Below, piece after piece: positions 11,666 through 23,642 of a stretch of DNA of 64,000 nucleotides; positions within the stretch are counted from its first letter, which is position 1; each line of letters opens with the position of its first letter. Source of the stretch: Heliocidaris tuberculata. Its lineage: Eukaryota; Echinodermata; Echinoidea; Camarodonta; Echinometridae. A model generated the notes under the pieces. It made no database searches. It had not been told where the DNA came from and worked only from the letters and a program-made list of their open reading frames with translations. The stretch spans positions 10,109,992 through 10,173,991 of the forward strand of contig CM046850.1 of NCBI GenBank assembly GCA_025618425.1, written 5' to 3'. The translations under genes and the position numbers were made by a program.

Positions 11666-12534
11666 ATACTCCCTTTTGATAGTAGGGGAAAAAACAAAAT
11701 TGTCCCCAAAGTATATTTTACAAATCTCTGTAAAACATATGATACATGTAATCCTGATTTTACAGGGCTGAATTAGCTTTGGGGTAATATAAAATTATTT
11801 AGAACAAGGGGTTGTCTTGTCTTGCATTAGAATTAAAGTGAATTTAAGAGTATCATCTTGCCTTGGAACTTTGCTTAAATGTCAAGCCCAGCCTAATACC
11901 CTCCATCATATTCATATGATCATATATGGTGTGGTGTAATTGATAATCATAAGATTAGTTTGACATTGACCTACATTACATTAGACTGCCTTCATTGTCG
12001 AGTGTGTCAGTAACGTAGGATGTAGCGCACACTAGTACTGTAACAAAACTCACAGTACAGTGAATATCATTCATTCAATTAGATCCCTGAGCTGAACTGA
12101 CATCTCAAGGTGATCTGTGCTGTTGTCTCCTGCTAGTAAGACAAGGATGATACATAATGTTGTCATAGAAACAGATGCCCTCTCAAATTCAGACACACTG
12201 TGATTATTAGCCCTCCCTCCCCCCTCCACCCTGTTCAAACTAGGAAAATTCTGTGTATAGATAATCAAAAACTGAAAAGCTGTACAACAAGTGATCAAGT
12301 CTGAACAGCGTTTCCCAAAATATTGTAACAGTATAGCCAAAACTTTGTATAGCTAAACAGATGTTTGAGCATCGTTTTGAATGAAAACATCAACAGAGAA
12401 TCAATCTCCACTTTTAGTGTGGATATCATGTACATGTATTGTGAAAACGAAACTAGACTGGGCTTGTTGTGAGTGCGTGTTAGTATTGCTGTCATATTGT
12501 CAAACAATACCATGATGTAAAGCAGACACTAAAC

Positions 12535-13171
12535 CCATGGGCTCGAATTCACAAAGGTGGTAATAGATTTGTACCATGGTTTATGCAGATTTTGTGGTAT
12601 AAGTGCGCTTGATTTCGCGCGTACACTTAGGAAGATCCAATAATGAACGTGTGTGATTAGCAAAGTGCGCAAATATATGTTATGTTTTATTCTTATCTTT
12701 TTTATTGTTGCCACATGCTACCCATTATTGTTTGTATTAGTTTGTATAACAACAACCAATGAGGAGAGCCTTTAAACAGAAATTATCATTTCTTATAGGT
12801 AATCCTCAGGCATTGGTTGTTGTTAATGTTACACTTATGTTGTTATGTTTGTTTGAAAATTGTTGTCATGTTATTATATGTTCCTGGAAATTAAATAAAT
12901 AAGAAATAAATAAATATAAAATAAAATTTTACGCTAGTTGCCATGGTTTAGACCATGGTGTATGTAAATTTACGCACAGTTTATTTCAATTAATTTACAT
13001 AAACCATGGTCTAAACCATGGCAACTAGCGTAAAATTTGCGCACTTTGCTAATCACGCGCGTTCATTATTGGATCTTTCTAAGTTTACGCGCGAAATCAA
13101 GCGCACTTATACCACAAAATCTGCATAAACCATGGTACAAAACTATTACCATTTGTGAATTCGGGCCATGG
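12535..13171. mobile_element. Nested-palindrome element with ~135-bp inverted ends
   Basis: The left arm 12541-12680 (starting CTCGAATTCACAAA) returns inverted at about 13030-13165 (ending TTTGTGAATTCGGG) with high identity. Inside, 12928-12985 and 12990-13036 form another palindrome around TTTACGCTAGTTGCCATGG, and AACAACAACCAATG near 12750 pairs with CATTGGTTGTTGTT near 12814. The two matching short reading frames in the arms are simply the inverted repeat read twice. No transposase. Confidence 0.8.
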
Positions 13172-13206
13172 TGTCATCTGATATCCCCAAAACTATTTTC
13201 TTTATA

Positions 13207-14353
13207 TGTGACCCGGCACCACAAAACCACCAAAAAGTCGCAACCCCGTGATTTTGTGTAAACAGCTGAAATGGAAATTTGGGTTGGAAAATTTGATTTT
13301 GGGATTTTTGGTTTTTCTGAAAGATCGTTCTTTTCTAAACCTTATATCAAAATCTGGAAGCTTAAAACACAGTAGAAGATGAATTTTTAACAGTTTTTCT
13401 AGACCAGTTTTTTTTGCACAGCTTGGGTCTCTTCCTAATTCTTCGCCTTCCCGTATGATCTTTTTTTTAATCGGTACCGCTCACCCTCGAAAAATCACTG
13501 CAATCTCACGGGCCTTAAATTACCTGTTCCCTAATATTTTTTATACTGATAGAAAGAATAAACATTCAGCAATCTCATCATACTGATATTACAGTTCACC
13601 AATAGTCGCGAAAGCAAATTACAGAGCAGTTTTAAGTTCCATTTCGATGATGAAACAGAGTCTGAAAAAGGACGAACGATCAAGTTTATTCATGTGAGCA
13701 AGGAAAGAGTATGTAAGTTCTATGTAAAACAAATTGCATAGGTTAATCAATGTGAACAAGAAAAAGAGTAGGTCCTATTCAAGTTAATTACAAGTTCTAT
13801 GTATGATAACAGAATGACTACACAGGTAACAAACCAGTATTATGTAACAGGGAACAAAGAAAGACAGCCCAAAGGAGTGAATAGGCATTGTCTAGTGCAG
13901 GTGTCAGGCCACCGAGGTGCGCTTAATCTCCCATTAGAACACTCTCATTTGCATCATAATAACTTTCGTACAAATAAAGTTCACAATTTGAAGTCTTGGC
14001 AATAGAATGAATAAACTATGTTTAACACTCCTACCAAATATCAACTTAATCCGACAATTCATTCATAGTGGGTGCTATGGCCTTTTGATTCACTCTCCAT
14101 TGATTTTCTCTCTTGTTTTCTTACTCCGCACGCGTGAACAGGCCTCAACTTTAGAGCTCATTTCCTCCCTATTTAATACCAGCAAACCTCTCTTACAAGC
14201 TCCTTTCATTCGCTGAATTAAAAGGGTTAGAAAGTTTCAATTATAATGAGTCATATATCATTTTAAAGCTGAGACTTTGTTCTATCCAAATATGATAAAA
14301 TCAGAAAAATTATTTTTTGCGACTTTTTGGTGGTTTTGTGGTGCCGGGTCACA
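13207..14353. mobile_element. Non-autonomous element with ~37-bp TIR and TA flanks
   Basis: The left end TGTGACCCGGCACCACAAAA, continuing to AAGTCGCAA, is matched inverted at 14318-14353 almost perfectly. TA lies immediately outside both ends (13205-13206 and 14354-14355), as expected for Tc1/mariner-type insertion. The 1.15-kb interior has no transposase that I can see. Confidence 0.8.
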
Positions 14354-14365
14354 TATGATGTTTCT

Positions 14366-14954
14366 TTTAAAGTGTACCAATCACCAAAAAATATTTTGCT
14401 CTGTATGTTAGGGGTTCTATGTCGATATACTATATTCAGAATATGAACTTCAAATATTGATTGTATAAAGACATAAATTGCAAGTTGAAATACACTCCCA
14501 ACAAACAATGCAGCAACTTATGAGGAGACTAGTCAGCGCACCCGTATGCGCTCGCATAGAATAAGTGCCCGCGCGGAACCGAACTCGGAGTTGAGTTCAG
14601 CGCGAGGGGATTTTATGTTTTCCTTAAATTTCTTCATTCTCCTTAACCGTTATCCTAACAAGGCCAGGTAAAGTTGTTGTTGTTATTTGTTTTTATTTGG
14701 CAATTCGTCAAAACTGACTATTTTTGCTGCAGATATTATTTCAAAATTCTAACAATTTTTTTTTTCTTTGAAAAGGTACGTTGTATTTTTTTTTTCTTTT
14801 TCAACTAAAGTTACATAAAATCAGAAAAGGAAATCATATTATAACTCATCTCATGCCAAAATCATAAAAAAATTCCATCCCTCCAAATGGAGGTTAGTTT
14901 TATACTTTCAAGCTGTACACAAATTATTGTTTTAGGTGATTGGTACACTTTAAA
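14366..14954. mobile_element. Family A element, 20-bp perfect TIR, possible TTAA target
   Basis: The left end TTTAAAGTGTACCAATCACC and the right end are exact inverted copies. TTAA at each boundary would fit a piggyBac-like target duplication, but TTTAAA is itself a palindrome, so this is not decisive. Related sequence is at 28641-28992 (inverted) and fragments at 5822 and 6093. It lies only 12 bp from the element before it. Confidence 0.8.
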
Positions 14955-15187
14955 TACAGTTTGTATAAAGTTCCTCTAGTAGCACTGTCCTCTAGTTTGA
15001 ATATGCTATAAAGGACTCTGGATGCTATCAAAGGTGAAACCCAGTTGGCAGCCAGCAACCATGGAAATGGGTGTCACTGGAATGAAAGGATATTATGTTC
15101 TGCATCTTACATTTAATTTGCAGTGTTGGTAGTATTGATAACATAGTCATTGGCAACTTGGCATCCAAACTTTGCAGGTCAACATTG

Positions 15188-15924
15188 CACAAGGAAAAAA
15201 AGGGGGGTGAGGGAAGTCCACCCTGAAAAATAGCTGGCTTTATTTATTAAGCAGAAAAATGAGAGATGGATCAGTGAAAGTTTCAGGAAAATCCAATAAA
15301 GAATATGAAAGTTATGAATTTTCAAAGTTGTAGTCGATCAAATGCAAATTGGCAACTGCGTGATGTGCCTTTATGAGCACCTCTCTCCCATTTACTTTGT
15401 ACTGCTAAATCTATAAATGTCCCATCGATCTCTACCTTACATGGATATCGCATCGTACGCACGGCTCTATGCGAGCAGTTGATGCAGCCGCACAACCAAA
15501 ATTAGGAGCCTTACACTCAAACACAGGTCGTGGGACCGCGTGGCACATAGCGTAGCATGTCGATTCCAGTGTACTTCTATTCGCAAGATATGTGATTTGA
15601 ATTTTTTTAATTTTAGAAAGATGTCATACTTATTGTCACATTAAATTGCCTCTAGAATTTGTAAAGGTACACTTGTTTTGCCTGATTTTGCAGTTAATTT
15701 GTGGAAAAGACTTCACAGTGCTGAATTATTTCATTCTAAAAATGCATAAAATTGTATTGAAACAGTACTGCAGTGGTGTTTTTCTGCGAGCCCAACGCGT
15801 CACGTAGGGTCGCATCAAATGTAGAGGAAGTTGCCTTATCCACTGGTAGAGATCGATGAAATATCCATGTTCATGGTTGTTAATTAAGAAATGAATCTTT
15901 TTCGTTGGGGGGACTTTCCCTTTA
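15188..15924. mobile_element. Family K element, split by insertion of a family B element
   Basis: The left part (15188-15423) begins GGGAAGTCCACCCTGAAAAA. The short right part (15858-15924) ends GGGGGACTTTCCCTTTAAA. A relative lies at 35718-36208 (shared CAGTGAAAGTTT and TTATAAATTTTC-type stretches). The inserted B element is described separately. Confidence 0.55.
15424..15857. mobile_element. Family B element, copy 1 (ATCGATCTCTACC termini)
   Basis: The ends ATCGATCTCTACC and GGTAGAGATCGAT are perfect 13-bp inverted repeats, 434 bp apart. The whole sequence recurs at 57257-57681 with the same ends and shared internal landmarks (GCATCGTACGCACG, ACAACCAAAATTAGGAGCC, GATTCCAGTGTA, GTCACATTAAATTGCCT, TTTTTCTGCGAGCCCAA). 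Noncoding. Confidence 0.85.
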
Positions 15925-16836
15925 AAGGATAATTAACCCCAGAATATAAATGTGTTATTGTGCTTATGTTCAAAGGTGTAATATATTCTTAATCATTGGC
16001 CTGTATCACTTTAGAAATAGAATATCAGAAAAGGGTTTAAATCAAGACATTCTAGCACACGGTATCATCTGCTAACACTTCACATGGGGAATGCCATTTT
16101 CTTGATGATATGAAGTTGTACATGAACCATTGGAAACCGTTCCGGTCAGGAAGATATATTTTTAATCCTAGAGCTGAATTACTTCTCTTCATTACAAAAA
16201 ATCCCCATATATGATGGGAAATATATAACAAGTGTACATATATACATATATTCTAAAATTTGAAATTCATAGATTTCTTTTTAAATTATCTGGTTTTGCT
16301 AAATAGAAGTCAATTTCTTGGGTTGCCTGGCAGAGCAGAATATAATTTATACAACACGCATTCTGACTATTGAAGTCCATTATCTCAAAGTAGGTGAATG
16401 CTTAGTTTGTCAGTGCTATTGACGCTCGAGAAAGTTATCATCAATAAATTTTGATTAATTTGCTCCGTCGCGTACGTCATAGTGTCAAGAAAATAGATTT
16501 CTATTAATTAGTAAAATAGTGATTTTCAAAGAAATCTAAAACACATTTTTGTTTTTTAGAATGTATGTATATATCTGTTAAATATTTTAAATCTCAAATG
16601 GGATTTTGTATCAGGAAGAAAGACAATTTTGAATCGGGATTACAAATATCTTTATGTAAAACACATCAAGAAAATAGCAGCACCCAGGTATCGCTAGCAG
16701 ACGATAAATTTTGCTGAGAAAATCTTGATTTATACCCATATATTTTAATGCAAAACTACGTAGGACAACAAGAAGGAATAGATTACATCTTTGAATATAA
16801 GCACATTTATATTTTGAGGTTAATTCCCCTATAAAG
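15925..16836. mobile_element. Family L foldback element, ~0.9 kb
   Basis: The left GATAATTAACCCCAGAATAT and the right ATTTTGAGGTTAATTCCCC are inverted. Pairing continues inward: AAATCAAGACATTCTAGCA near 16040 with TGCTGAGAAAATCTTGATTT near 16710, and TATCATCTGCTAACA with its reverse near 16690. The arms are ~400 bp with a centre near 16380. It abuts the family K element. Confidence 0.7.
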
Positions 16837-16899
16837 GCCTATAGATATCTAGCTTCATTGAAGAAAGGAGGAGACTTGTATATCGGATGTCTGTTTTTA

Positions 16900-17870
16900 T
16901 GTTTAATAGATAATATAAGAGAGATCTAAATAACTTTCAAGTTCTACAGAGGCTTTGACCTTTACAAGTGAAGAGGAAGTAGATTAATGATATTACAAGC
17001 AGACTGGAGCATTTCTTAAGTGTTGTACACCGCCATAGTCTCGTATTGGGAGTAGGCCCACAGGAAATATAACTCTTTTAGACCAGCCAAGAAGTGAGTG
17101 TAGTCTTTGGGGAGCAATTGTTACCAAAGCGCTGTTAAAGGTAAACCAAAGTTCTAGTAATGACAGAACATACATTCTTCCAGAATCAAAAGAAGATTAT
17201 CCTGAATGTTCGGGACTACAAATAAACAATTTCTGGTGAACGATTTTGCTAGGAAATATGTCATAGCTGAGTAATTATCAGAGTAAGACCCATTACCTCA
17301 TTCCCACCACCAAATTGACTCCAAACAAAGTAATTCTTAGCCATTAGGTGTATTGTAGTAGTTTGCAAGTTGGTCTCTTGTCAGTTTTGTCAGTGATACT
17401 GATAGCATAATGTGTAGTGCTTTTTAGTGAATGTTACTTCTTGCAATGTTTTTATTATTATTTTGTGTGTAATATGCTGCTCCAAATTACCATTTTTTTC
17501 TAATAAATACATGTATTTTGAATATTCAGAACTAATTTATCTTGGCATGCAATGCATTGCCAGAACTCAGATTACGTGTAGCTTCCACAATGACTTTGCT
17601 TGCTGGTGTGACCTGGGAGCTGTGCTAAACACGGAAATTTTACAATTTTATCCCACTTTGATTTGATTTGACTTCAGTGATATACCTCTTCATTAGTCAC
17701 ATCCAGGGAGATGGGAGTGTACAAACAAATAAAAATCAAGAAGCAGCATTCAGAAGAAAACAATCCAAAAGAGAATGTGGTTTGACATTGTGAGTCTTTG
17801 TGATTGTTGTGAAGAAATATCTTCTTGGCAAAGGTTTGACAAGAGCAAGTTTCACTTCACTTTAACAGGG
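16900..17870. other. No gene seen
   Basis: Unique-looking A+T-rich DNA. Short open frames here lack family resemblance or splice context. Confidence 0.4.
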
Positions 17871-18260
17871 TGTTCAGACACAAAAAATTTATACCAAAAC
17901 GGTATAGCTATACCAAAACAGTATAGCTATACGATGAATTTTTGTGGATTTATGTGTCTGAACGCTAACGAAATGTCGTATAACGAAACTGGGGTCAGAG
18001 CATCGTTTCGAACTAGAACTCGATAACGAATCACCTTTCTGTGTGTGTCTGAACGTATGGCGACCATAGAACGGTATAACTGGGCGGGGCTTAACGTGAG
18101 CACGAGCGAAAGGTGTCCTTACCAGGGGGCGGGGACTGGCGGCGACCTGTTTTTACTAATCGGTCGAGATATGTGTCTGAACGGTCCGTAGGCTATACGA
18201 CGAAAATTTTATACAACGTTTCTCTATCGAGTTTCGGTATAAACGTTTTGTGTCTGAACA
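17871..18260. mobile_element. 390-bp element with TGTTCAGACACAAAA termini
   Basis: Perfect 15-bp inverted ends TGTTCAGACACAAAA / TTTTGTGTCTGAACA. Next to the left end TATACCAAAACGGTATAGCT is partly duplicated (17890-17930), and TCTGAACG recurs inside three times. AACAGGG lies beside both ends, but overlap with the TIR makes a target duplication uncertain. Confidence 0.75.
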
Positions 18261-19948
18261 GGGGGACTGAGACTTCATTATTTGGCTAGTTGTGATAAAG
18301 GATGGGGAAATCACATTAGGATTATATGAACCGGAAATTCAAACCTTGGAATGTTGAATGTTGGGAGTAATTGATGTCTATCCCTGATGATAGTTGAAAG
18401 TGATGAGTCTGGCTTAAGTTGCATTCATAATACTTATTTTTTTACCCAGAATCATGGTATTGAAACACGTTTAGTTTAAAACATGGTTATGTTCTTGCAT
18501 TTTTTTCCCCACTCATAAATTTAAACATATTTTAGATTTCTGATTGGAAAAAAGTGTGTTTTGAAGCACTGTTTGGCCACAGTACTGTTTTCTGAAAATG
18601 CATGAAAGCAAACGAAATCTCACGCATGTTTAAGTGATGTCACAGCGGTGACAGCACACGGTTAGTCTCTTGTGCATCATTGCACATTGTGCGCATGCGT
18701 TCGCGACTCTATTTTCCTGCCTGGAACCATTTTAAATGTTGTTATTATTGATATCATCGGCATTCATTTATTGATGTTCAGATTATTTGCATCTTTTCTC
18801 TCATTTTTAATTATTGTTTTAATGACCTGTCATTTATGCACTTCATAAAGTCTGGATGTAGTTATTTTTTTCTCTCTCGATTGCTGGTACATACATGTAT
18901 GATACATCTATTTTGATGACGTCAAAACTTTTTATACGGAATCAATCATCCGGTCTGGTGGGAGTCGCGACAACACTGACATGATCATCTAATCACAGCA
19001 ATCCCTTCGAAAAATTTAGCAGAATAATCTGTCCAAAAAAACTCCTTAAATTTCAGTTCCATTTGGAAACAGTTGCACAACCTAATCAAGATGCTTGATA
19101 ATGAATAAATCAAGGCCTCCATTCATTCCATGTCATCTCATAACTATTACTCAGATTATCAAAGAGCACAAACATTATAATGTTTTGCAAAGATATGAAG
19201 TATTTATTCATCTGTGTTTATTACATTGATAATTTAGTCTACAGGTAGATAAATTTTATAAGCCCGATTTCAGTATTATTTAGATACTTTAACATCACAC
19301 CTGTTACAAAACTGATATACCCTCCACACATTATGACAGAAAATGCTATCAAAAACAGGGTGAGATTTAATTACACGATGAATACTTTCTCATAGTGAAA
19401 TCTCCTCTTTAATCAGCAAAAACCATGTCTTGAAATTCGATACAGTGTGAGAAGTAAATATGGAAAAAATTGTGAATATCTCATTATGGATGTAAGCCTC
19501 TACATGGCCGGTATAGTAGCTCAGTGTGGATGCTTCATCTTCATTTCCATATTAATGGGCAAGTTATTCAAAATGTCTCTAGAGGCAAAATATTCAAAAT
19601 TTCCACGTGCAGGAAATGGCCATTCATTGTAGTGACCAAACGTACGTGTGTGCAGTGTGTGAATCATTTTTGTTGTAGACCAACATCCATATATGCCCTG
19701 AATGGAAGATTATCATGAGATATTTATTTACCACAAGTTCAGCTGTTGATCAGGCCACAAACAGTGTGCATTTAGGATCTGCACAATGTATAATCACATA
19801 GCAAGTGCTGTATTATTATAGAACTCGATTCTGTCCTGAAAAAATTGTTTTGTGAATGCAGGGAAAGTGATATTGTGTTTCACAGCCGCCATTTTGATCA
19901 GTATTTCCTGTTCCTAATTCGAGGTTCAAAAGGTTTTATAAACGCACC
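18261..19948. other. No gene seen
   Basis: Noncoding A+T-rich DNA without recognisable repeats or splice-flanked open frames. Confidence 0.4.
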
Positions 19949-20129
19949 CTAAAGGCTCGCGCACATGTCCCACTTTTTTTCAGCACTGAGCTGCATATCT
20001 GAGCACACTGAAAGCTGTGAAAAGTGAGGAAGTATGTGCAGCTACATTTTTTGGTCCCCATTTGCCATTCATGTACATGTAAAAATAATGCTGTGGTAAG
20101 TAAACCACCCATATGTGAACAAGCCTTTA
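19949..20129. mobile_element. 181-bp MITE-like inverted-repeat element
   Basis: The left CTAAAGGCTCGCGCACATGT and the right ACATATG...AAGCCTTTAG side match as an inverted repeat with a few mismatches (CTAAAGGCT(C/T)G(C/T)). Noncoding. Confidence 0.6.
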
Positions 20130-20885
20130 GATGTCTTGGAAAGGGTGACAAGGAAGCTGTATTAAAATTTAAGTTCGGCTCTGAGAGTTGCTGACAATGT
20201 GCCAGACAAGGAAACAAGAACTTCAAGTTTGAGACAGGATGAAGTAATATGGGTGAACATTCTACAAATACATCAGAGAAATGGCTTGTGTGTGACAGGA
20301 ACACATGGTAGCCTACATGTGAAATACTGTGAACATGCAGTTTCCAAAGTTTGGACAAATACTGTTTACATGTAAGTCATACTAAATTTGGACTTGAGGA
20401 AACTGATCTGGGAAGCGATTATGAAGAAGGTTTGGTTACGAATATCAATATTTTGTTTCAACATGTGCAAAGAACATGTATGAGCAGCTGCATGCCCCAG
20501 AAGCAGAGCTCTAATTCTGTTTGAACAGTAAATATTTCCATTGCATTATGTATCAGCTCTAATAGGAAAATAAGTTCTCATGCAATGGAAATGATACAGG
20601 TCTATATGTAGGGTTGCCCAGACTCAAAGACCTGTTCAGACTTACGCCATAAACCGCTTTTAAAATTGCTGAGTCAAAGCATAATCAGACATGCTTGGTC
20701 AACCTAATATTTCTAAATTTAAAACCACACACATAAGTGGGTACGCGAAGGGGCAATTCTTGCACATACATGTAGAGCTACCTGTATGTCTTTTTCACCT
20801 CCACAGACTTGCTCCTTGCCATTCATTTTGGCAATGGGGGGGGGGGGGGGGGGAGGGGGATTTTTTAATGTTGTTTTGTTTTCAA

Positions 20886-21282
20886 CCCTTTCAAGACATT
20901 TGAAGACATTTTGTGGTTTTGCTCAATAACTTTTGATTCAGAGCTCTAAAAAATATACCTGATGCACAAGTAGAAAGAGCAAAATTTCTGCACACACTAT
21001 GTCCATTTTTGTTGCATGACCATATTACGTTTGATGCCAGGAATTTTGAAAACGAGAATAAGCTTTTAAATCCTTAAATTGGCAACACATTGAGAGGTTC
21101 AAAATCATTGTTATCAAAATTGGCAATTTTTTCAACACAAAATTCCTAACCATGTATATTTTTTTCAAAGATATTATGCATTATTCGAACCATGTAGCAG
21201 TAAAAGAAAAATATTATTGTTGCCAATTTGAAGAACAGAATGTGATAAAATTAGCCCTTAGATAATTACGGTCCTGAAAGGG
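20886..21282 (+). mobile_element. Family D element, copy 1
   Basis: The ends CCCTTTCAAGACA and GTCCTGAAAGGG are inverted. The interior (TTTTGTGGTTTTGCTCAATA, GATTCAGAGCTCTAAAAAAT, AAATTGGCAACACATTGAGA) recurs at 57826-58207 in the same orientation and at 48942-49311 in reverse. Noncoding, about 0.4 kb. Confidence 0.85.
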
Positions 21283-21781
21283 TTAATGCAGTTTTCCACG
21301 TCATGTATGAATGGGGCCTATAAAGGTGTGAGCAGTCAAAGCAGATTTAACTGAAAAGTTAGTTTTTGAATTCTGCCTTTCATCCTAATAAATCAATTTT
21401 CTTTATGGATAGATTATATATCAGATTTACTTTCATGTAGCAGTATGTGCTGTTACACATGTTGAATTGTTCATTAATGATGTATAACTTTATAATGTAT
21501 GAACTTTATAGGGATGTCTCATTACATTCAGTGGACCCAAATCACACTCTGTAAGCAATATTAAACTTATTATTGAATTGTGTGTGTTTACATGTACAGA
21601 TCAGTGTAAAAAAACAACTTTATTTACGAGAGCTGTTTTTGGACTTGCTGTATTTACAGTGAAATTTCTTTGCACAGTTTATTAATATACGTGTATTTTA
21701 TTGATTTGTACAAGAGTTCTTTGGGAGCTTTCTAGAGCTAAATCGATCACCACTTATGTGCGTTTCTTTTCACTGTTACAG

Positions 21782-22292
21782 ATTGACTGGGAAAGAGGAA
21801 GTTATCTTGAGGAGTGCGTCATCAGACAAGCTTGCTTGACAGATCGTCATGGTGACTCATCAAAGATATCTAACTTTGTATGTATGAAATGCCTTCAAAT
21901 CATTCTGGAGATCAGTAGTTTGTGAGCTGCATGAAGGATGTACAGTGCCATGTGTCTTTCTTCTTAATTCCTCAAGCAGTGTTCATGAAGGATCTGGAAC
22001 TCCATATGTTTGCTTCTCAAACACCCAAAGAAGCTTCACAACGGTTTCCACATATGGGCCTACGTATAAATGTAGGTCCTGAAGTGACAATTTTATGATG
22101 GCCTGATTGTGAAATCTTCTAGCGTTTGCTACATGTATACTGCAGATTTGTTTTGAAGTCTCTGTTTGGGTGGTTTTGTTTGGAACCATGATAAGTGATA
22201 TGGAAGGATCACACATTGGATCAGCACCTACATGTATAGAGCTTGAACAGTGTCACCTGACTGCTACCTAGAGATAGGGTGGAGAAGCCATT
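21782..22292 (+). other. Likely 5' UTR part of the sulfotransferase exon, from a 3' splice site
   Basis: CGTTTCTTTTCACTGTTACAG ends at 21781, a strong pyrimidine tract plus AG, so an exon probably begins at 21782. If it runs unbroken to the start codon the leader is ~510 nt with several upstream ATGs. A GTATGT at 21879 and another AG near 22145 leave room for an additional small intron. The promoter and first exon are not identified with confidence. Confidence 0.45.
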
Positions 22293-23642
22293 ATGAATCG
22301 ATTTGCAGCATTTGGGATCATCTGCTCAGCGGCCATTTTGTTTTTATTAGTTGCATACAGTAAGCTATCCGAGGATGGTGTGACAAGAAGAGGCTTGACA
22401 GCTAGCAGCACCAGGGATGCCTTGCGAGATCGAGACCAGGAAGAGATTCTCAATTCAAATTTAACTCCTCCTAAGCTGCCGACTTTCAGATCAAAAGCCG
22501 AAACGTTTGCTGATGAGAGTTCTTCCGACATTTCTAGCTCTGTTGGTGAAGGCTTTGACATTGCAAATACAGAAAATGTTGTCAAAGAAGTAAAGGCAGA
22601 GAGAGAGAATGATGATAAACCTATTCTTATTATAGTACTAGCACGCATGAGGACAGGTTCATCTTTAGTTGGGGAAATTTTTAATCAGAACCCTTCAATT
22701 TTTTATATTTTTGAGCCTCTTCATGCTGTTGATAGTTTTATCCGTCACCACTCAGCTGCTGAAGTTCGTCGGCAGGGAATCTCTGTTGCTCTCCTGAGCA
22801 TGCTTGCAAAATGTCAGTTTACTCCCGAATTTATTAACAGTTTATCAAAATGGCCACTGGGGAAATCGAAGAGTAGCGGATTTCAACCAATATGTAAAGC
22901 AACTGATGGTTGTAGCCATGCTTCACATCAGCAGGTAGAAGATAGATGCCAATCCTTTGGAGGTCGTATTGGGATGAAGACCATCCGAGCTGATTTGAAA
23001 ATGTTAAAATCTCTTGTAGAAAAAGATAAAATCAATCTTAAAGTCATTCACCTAGTACGGGATCCCAGAGGAACCGCTAATTCACGCCGTACTTATTATG
23101 GAGATAGGAGGGTAAAACAGCAGAAAATGTCTCGGAAGGGAATGTCTCTATCAAATGTGTCTCCAAAGTTTTCCTTAAAAAGCTTAGGGCTACTAGAAGA
23201 GCACCCATATTATCGTGTTAATACCATTTTCAGGTATTGTAAATGGATGAGCGATAATATCCCACTGGCAAAGTCAAGACCCGCCTGGTTGGAGAATCGC
23301 TACATGCTTGTTCGCTATGAGGACTTGGCTCTAGATCCTGTCAGGGTTTCCAATGAAATCTATGCGTTTGTTGGTCTGACCATGCCTACTGAAATCCAGG
23401 AATGGGTGCTTAATAATACTAATGAGCACAATAGTCAGAACAATAGCAGGTTCGGTATGCAGAAGAACTCGAAGGAAGTCATGCAGAGTTGGCGCCACTC
23501 ACTACCCTATGAAGAAGTAGTCCAAGTCCAGGAGATCTGCAGAACAGCCATGGTGCTTGGTGGGTACAGGGAAGTACAGAGTCCAGAGAAACTGATAGAC
23601 ATGTCGTTTGATACACTAGAAGAAACACCCATGGGATGGTGA
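22293..23642 (+). CDS. Golgi carbohydrate 6-O-sulfotransferase (CHST1/3-like), single coding exon
   Basis: This predicted 449-residue type II Golgi membrane enzyme transfers sulfate from PAPS to a sugar hydroxyl on glycans or proteoglycans. Residues 4-22 are a hydrophobic signal anchor and ~23-108 a stem. The catalytic domain starts at KPILIIVLARMRTGSS: RTGSS (120-124) is the 5'-phosphosulfate loop, and VRDPRGTANSR (255-265) holds the Arg/Ser of the 3'-phosphate site. KTIR (229-232), RYEDLALDP (341-349) and SWR (399-401) are further family landmarks. N-glycosylation sequons sit at 56, 288, 374 and 383. Length fits the family (roughly 390-530). One uninterrupted exon is usual for this group. 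The first ATG fits because the anchor follows at once. The exact acceptor (Gal, GlcNAc or GalNAc) cannot be told from sequence, so no symbol is given. The last ~110 bp are repeated downstream in the 3' UTR. Confidence 0.93.
   Translation: MNRFAAFGIICSAAILFLLVAYSKLSEDGVTRRGLTASSTRDALRDRDQEEILNSNLTPPKLPTFRSKAETFADESSSDISSSVGEGFDIANTENVVKEVKAERENDDKPILIIVLARMRTGSSLVGEIFNQNPSIFYIFEPLHAVDSFIRHHSAAEVRRQGISVALLSMLAKCQFTPEFINSLSKWPLGKSKSSGFQPICKATDGCSHASHQQVEDRCQSFGGRIGMKTIRADLKMLKSLVEKDKINLKVIHLVRDPRGTANSRRTYYGDRRVKQQKMSRKGMSLSNVSPKFSLKSLGLLEEHPYYRVNTIFRYCKWMSDNIPLAKSRPAWLENRYMLVRYEDLALDPVRVSNEIYAFVGLTMPTEIQEWVLNNTNEHNSQNNSRFGMQKNSKEVMQSWRHSLPYEEVVQVQEICRTAMVLGGYREVQSPEKLIDMSFDTLEETPMGW

Noticed and set aside
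12529..13261. Two short frames encoding nearly the same peptide on opposite strands
   Set aside because: They are the two arms of an inverted repeat, not duplicated genes.
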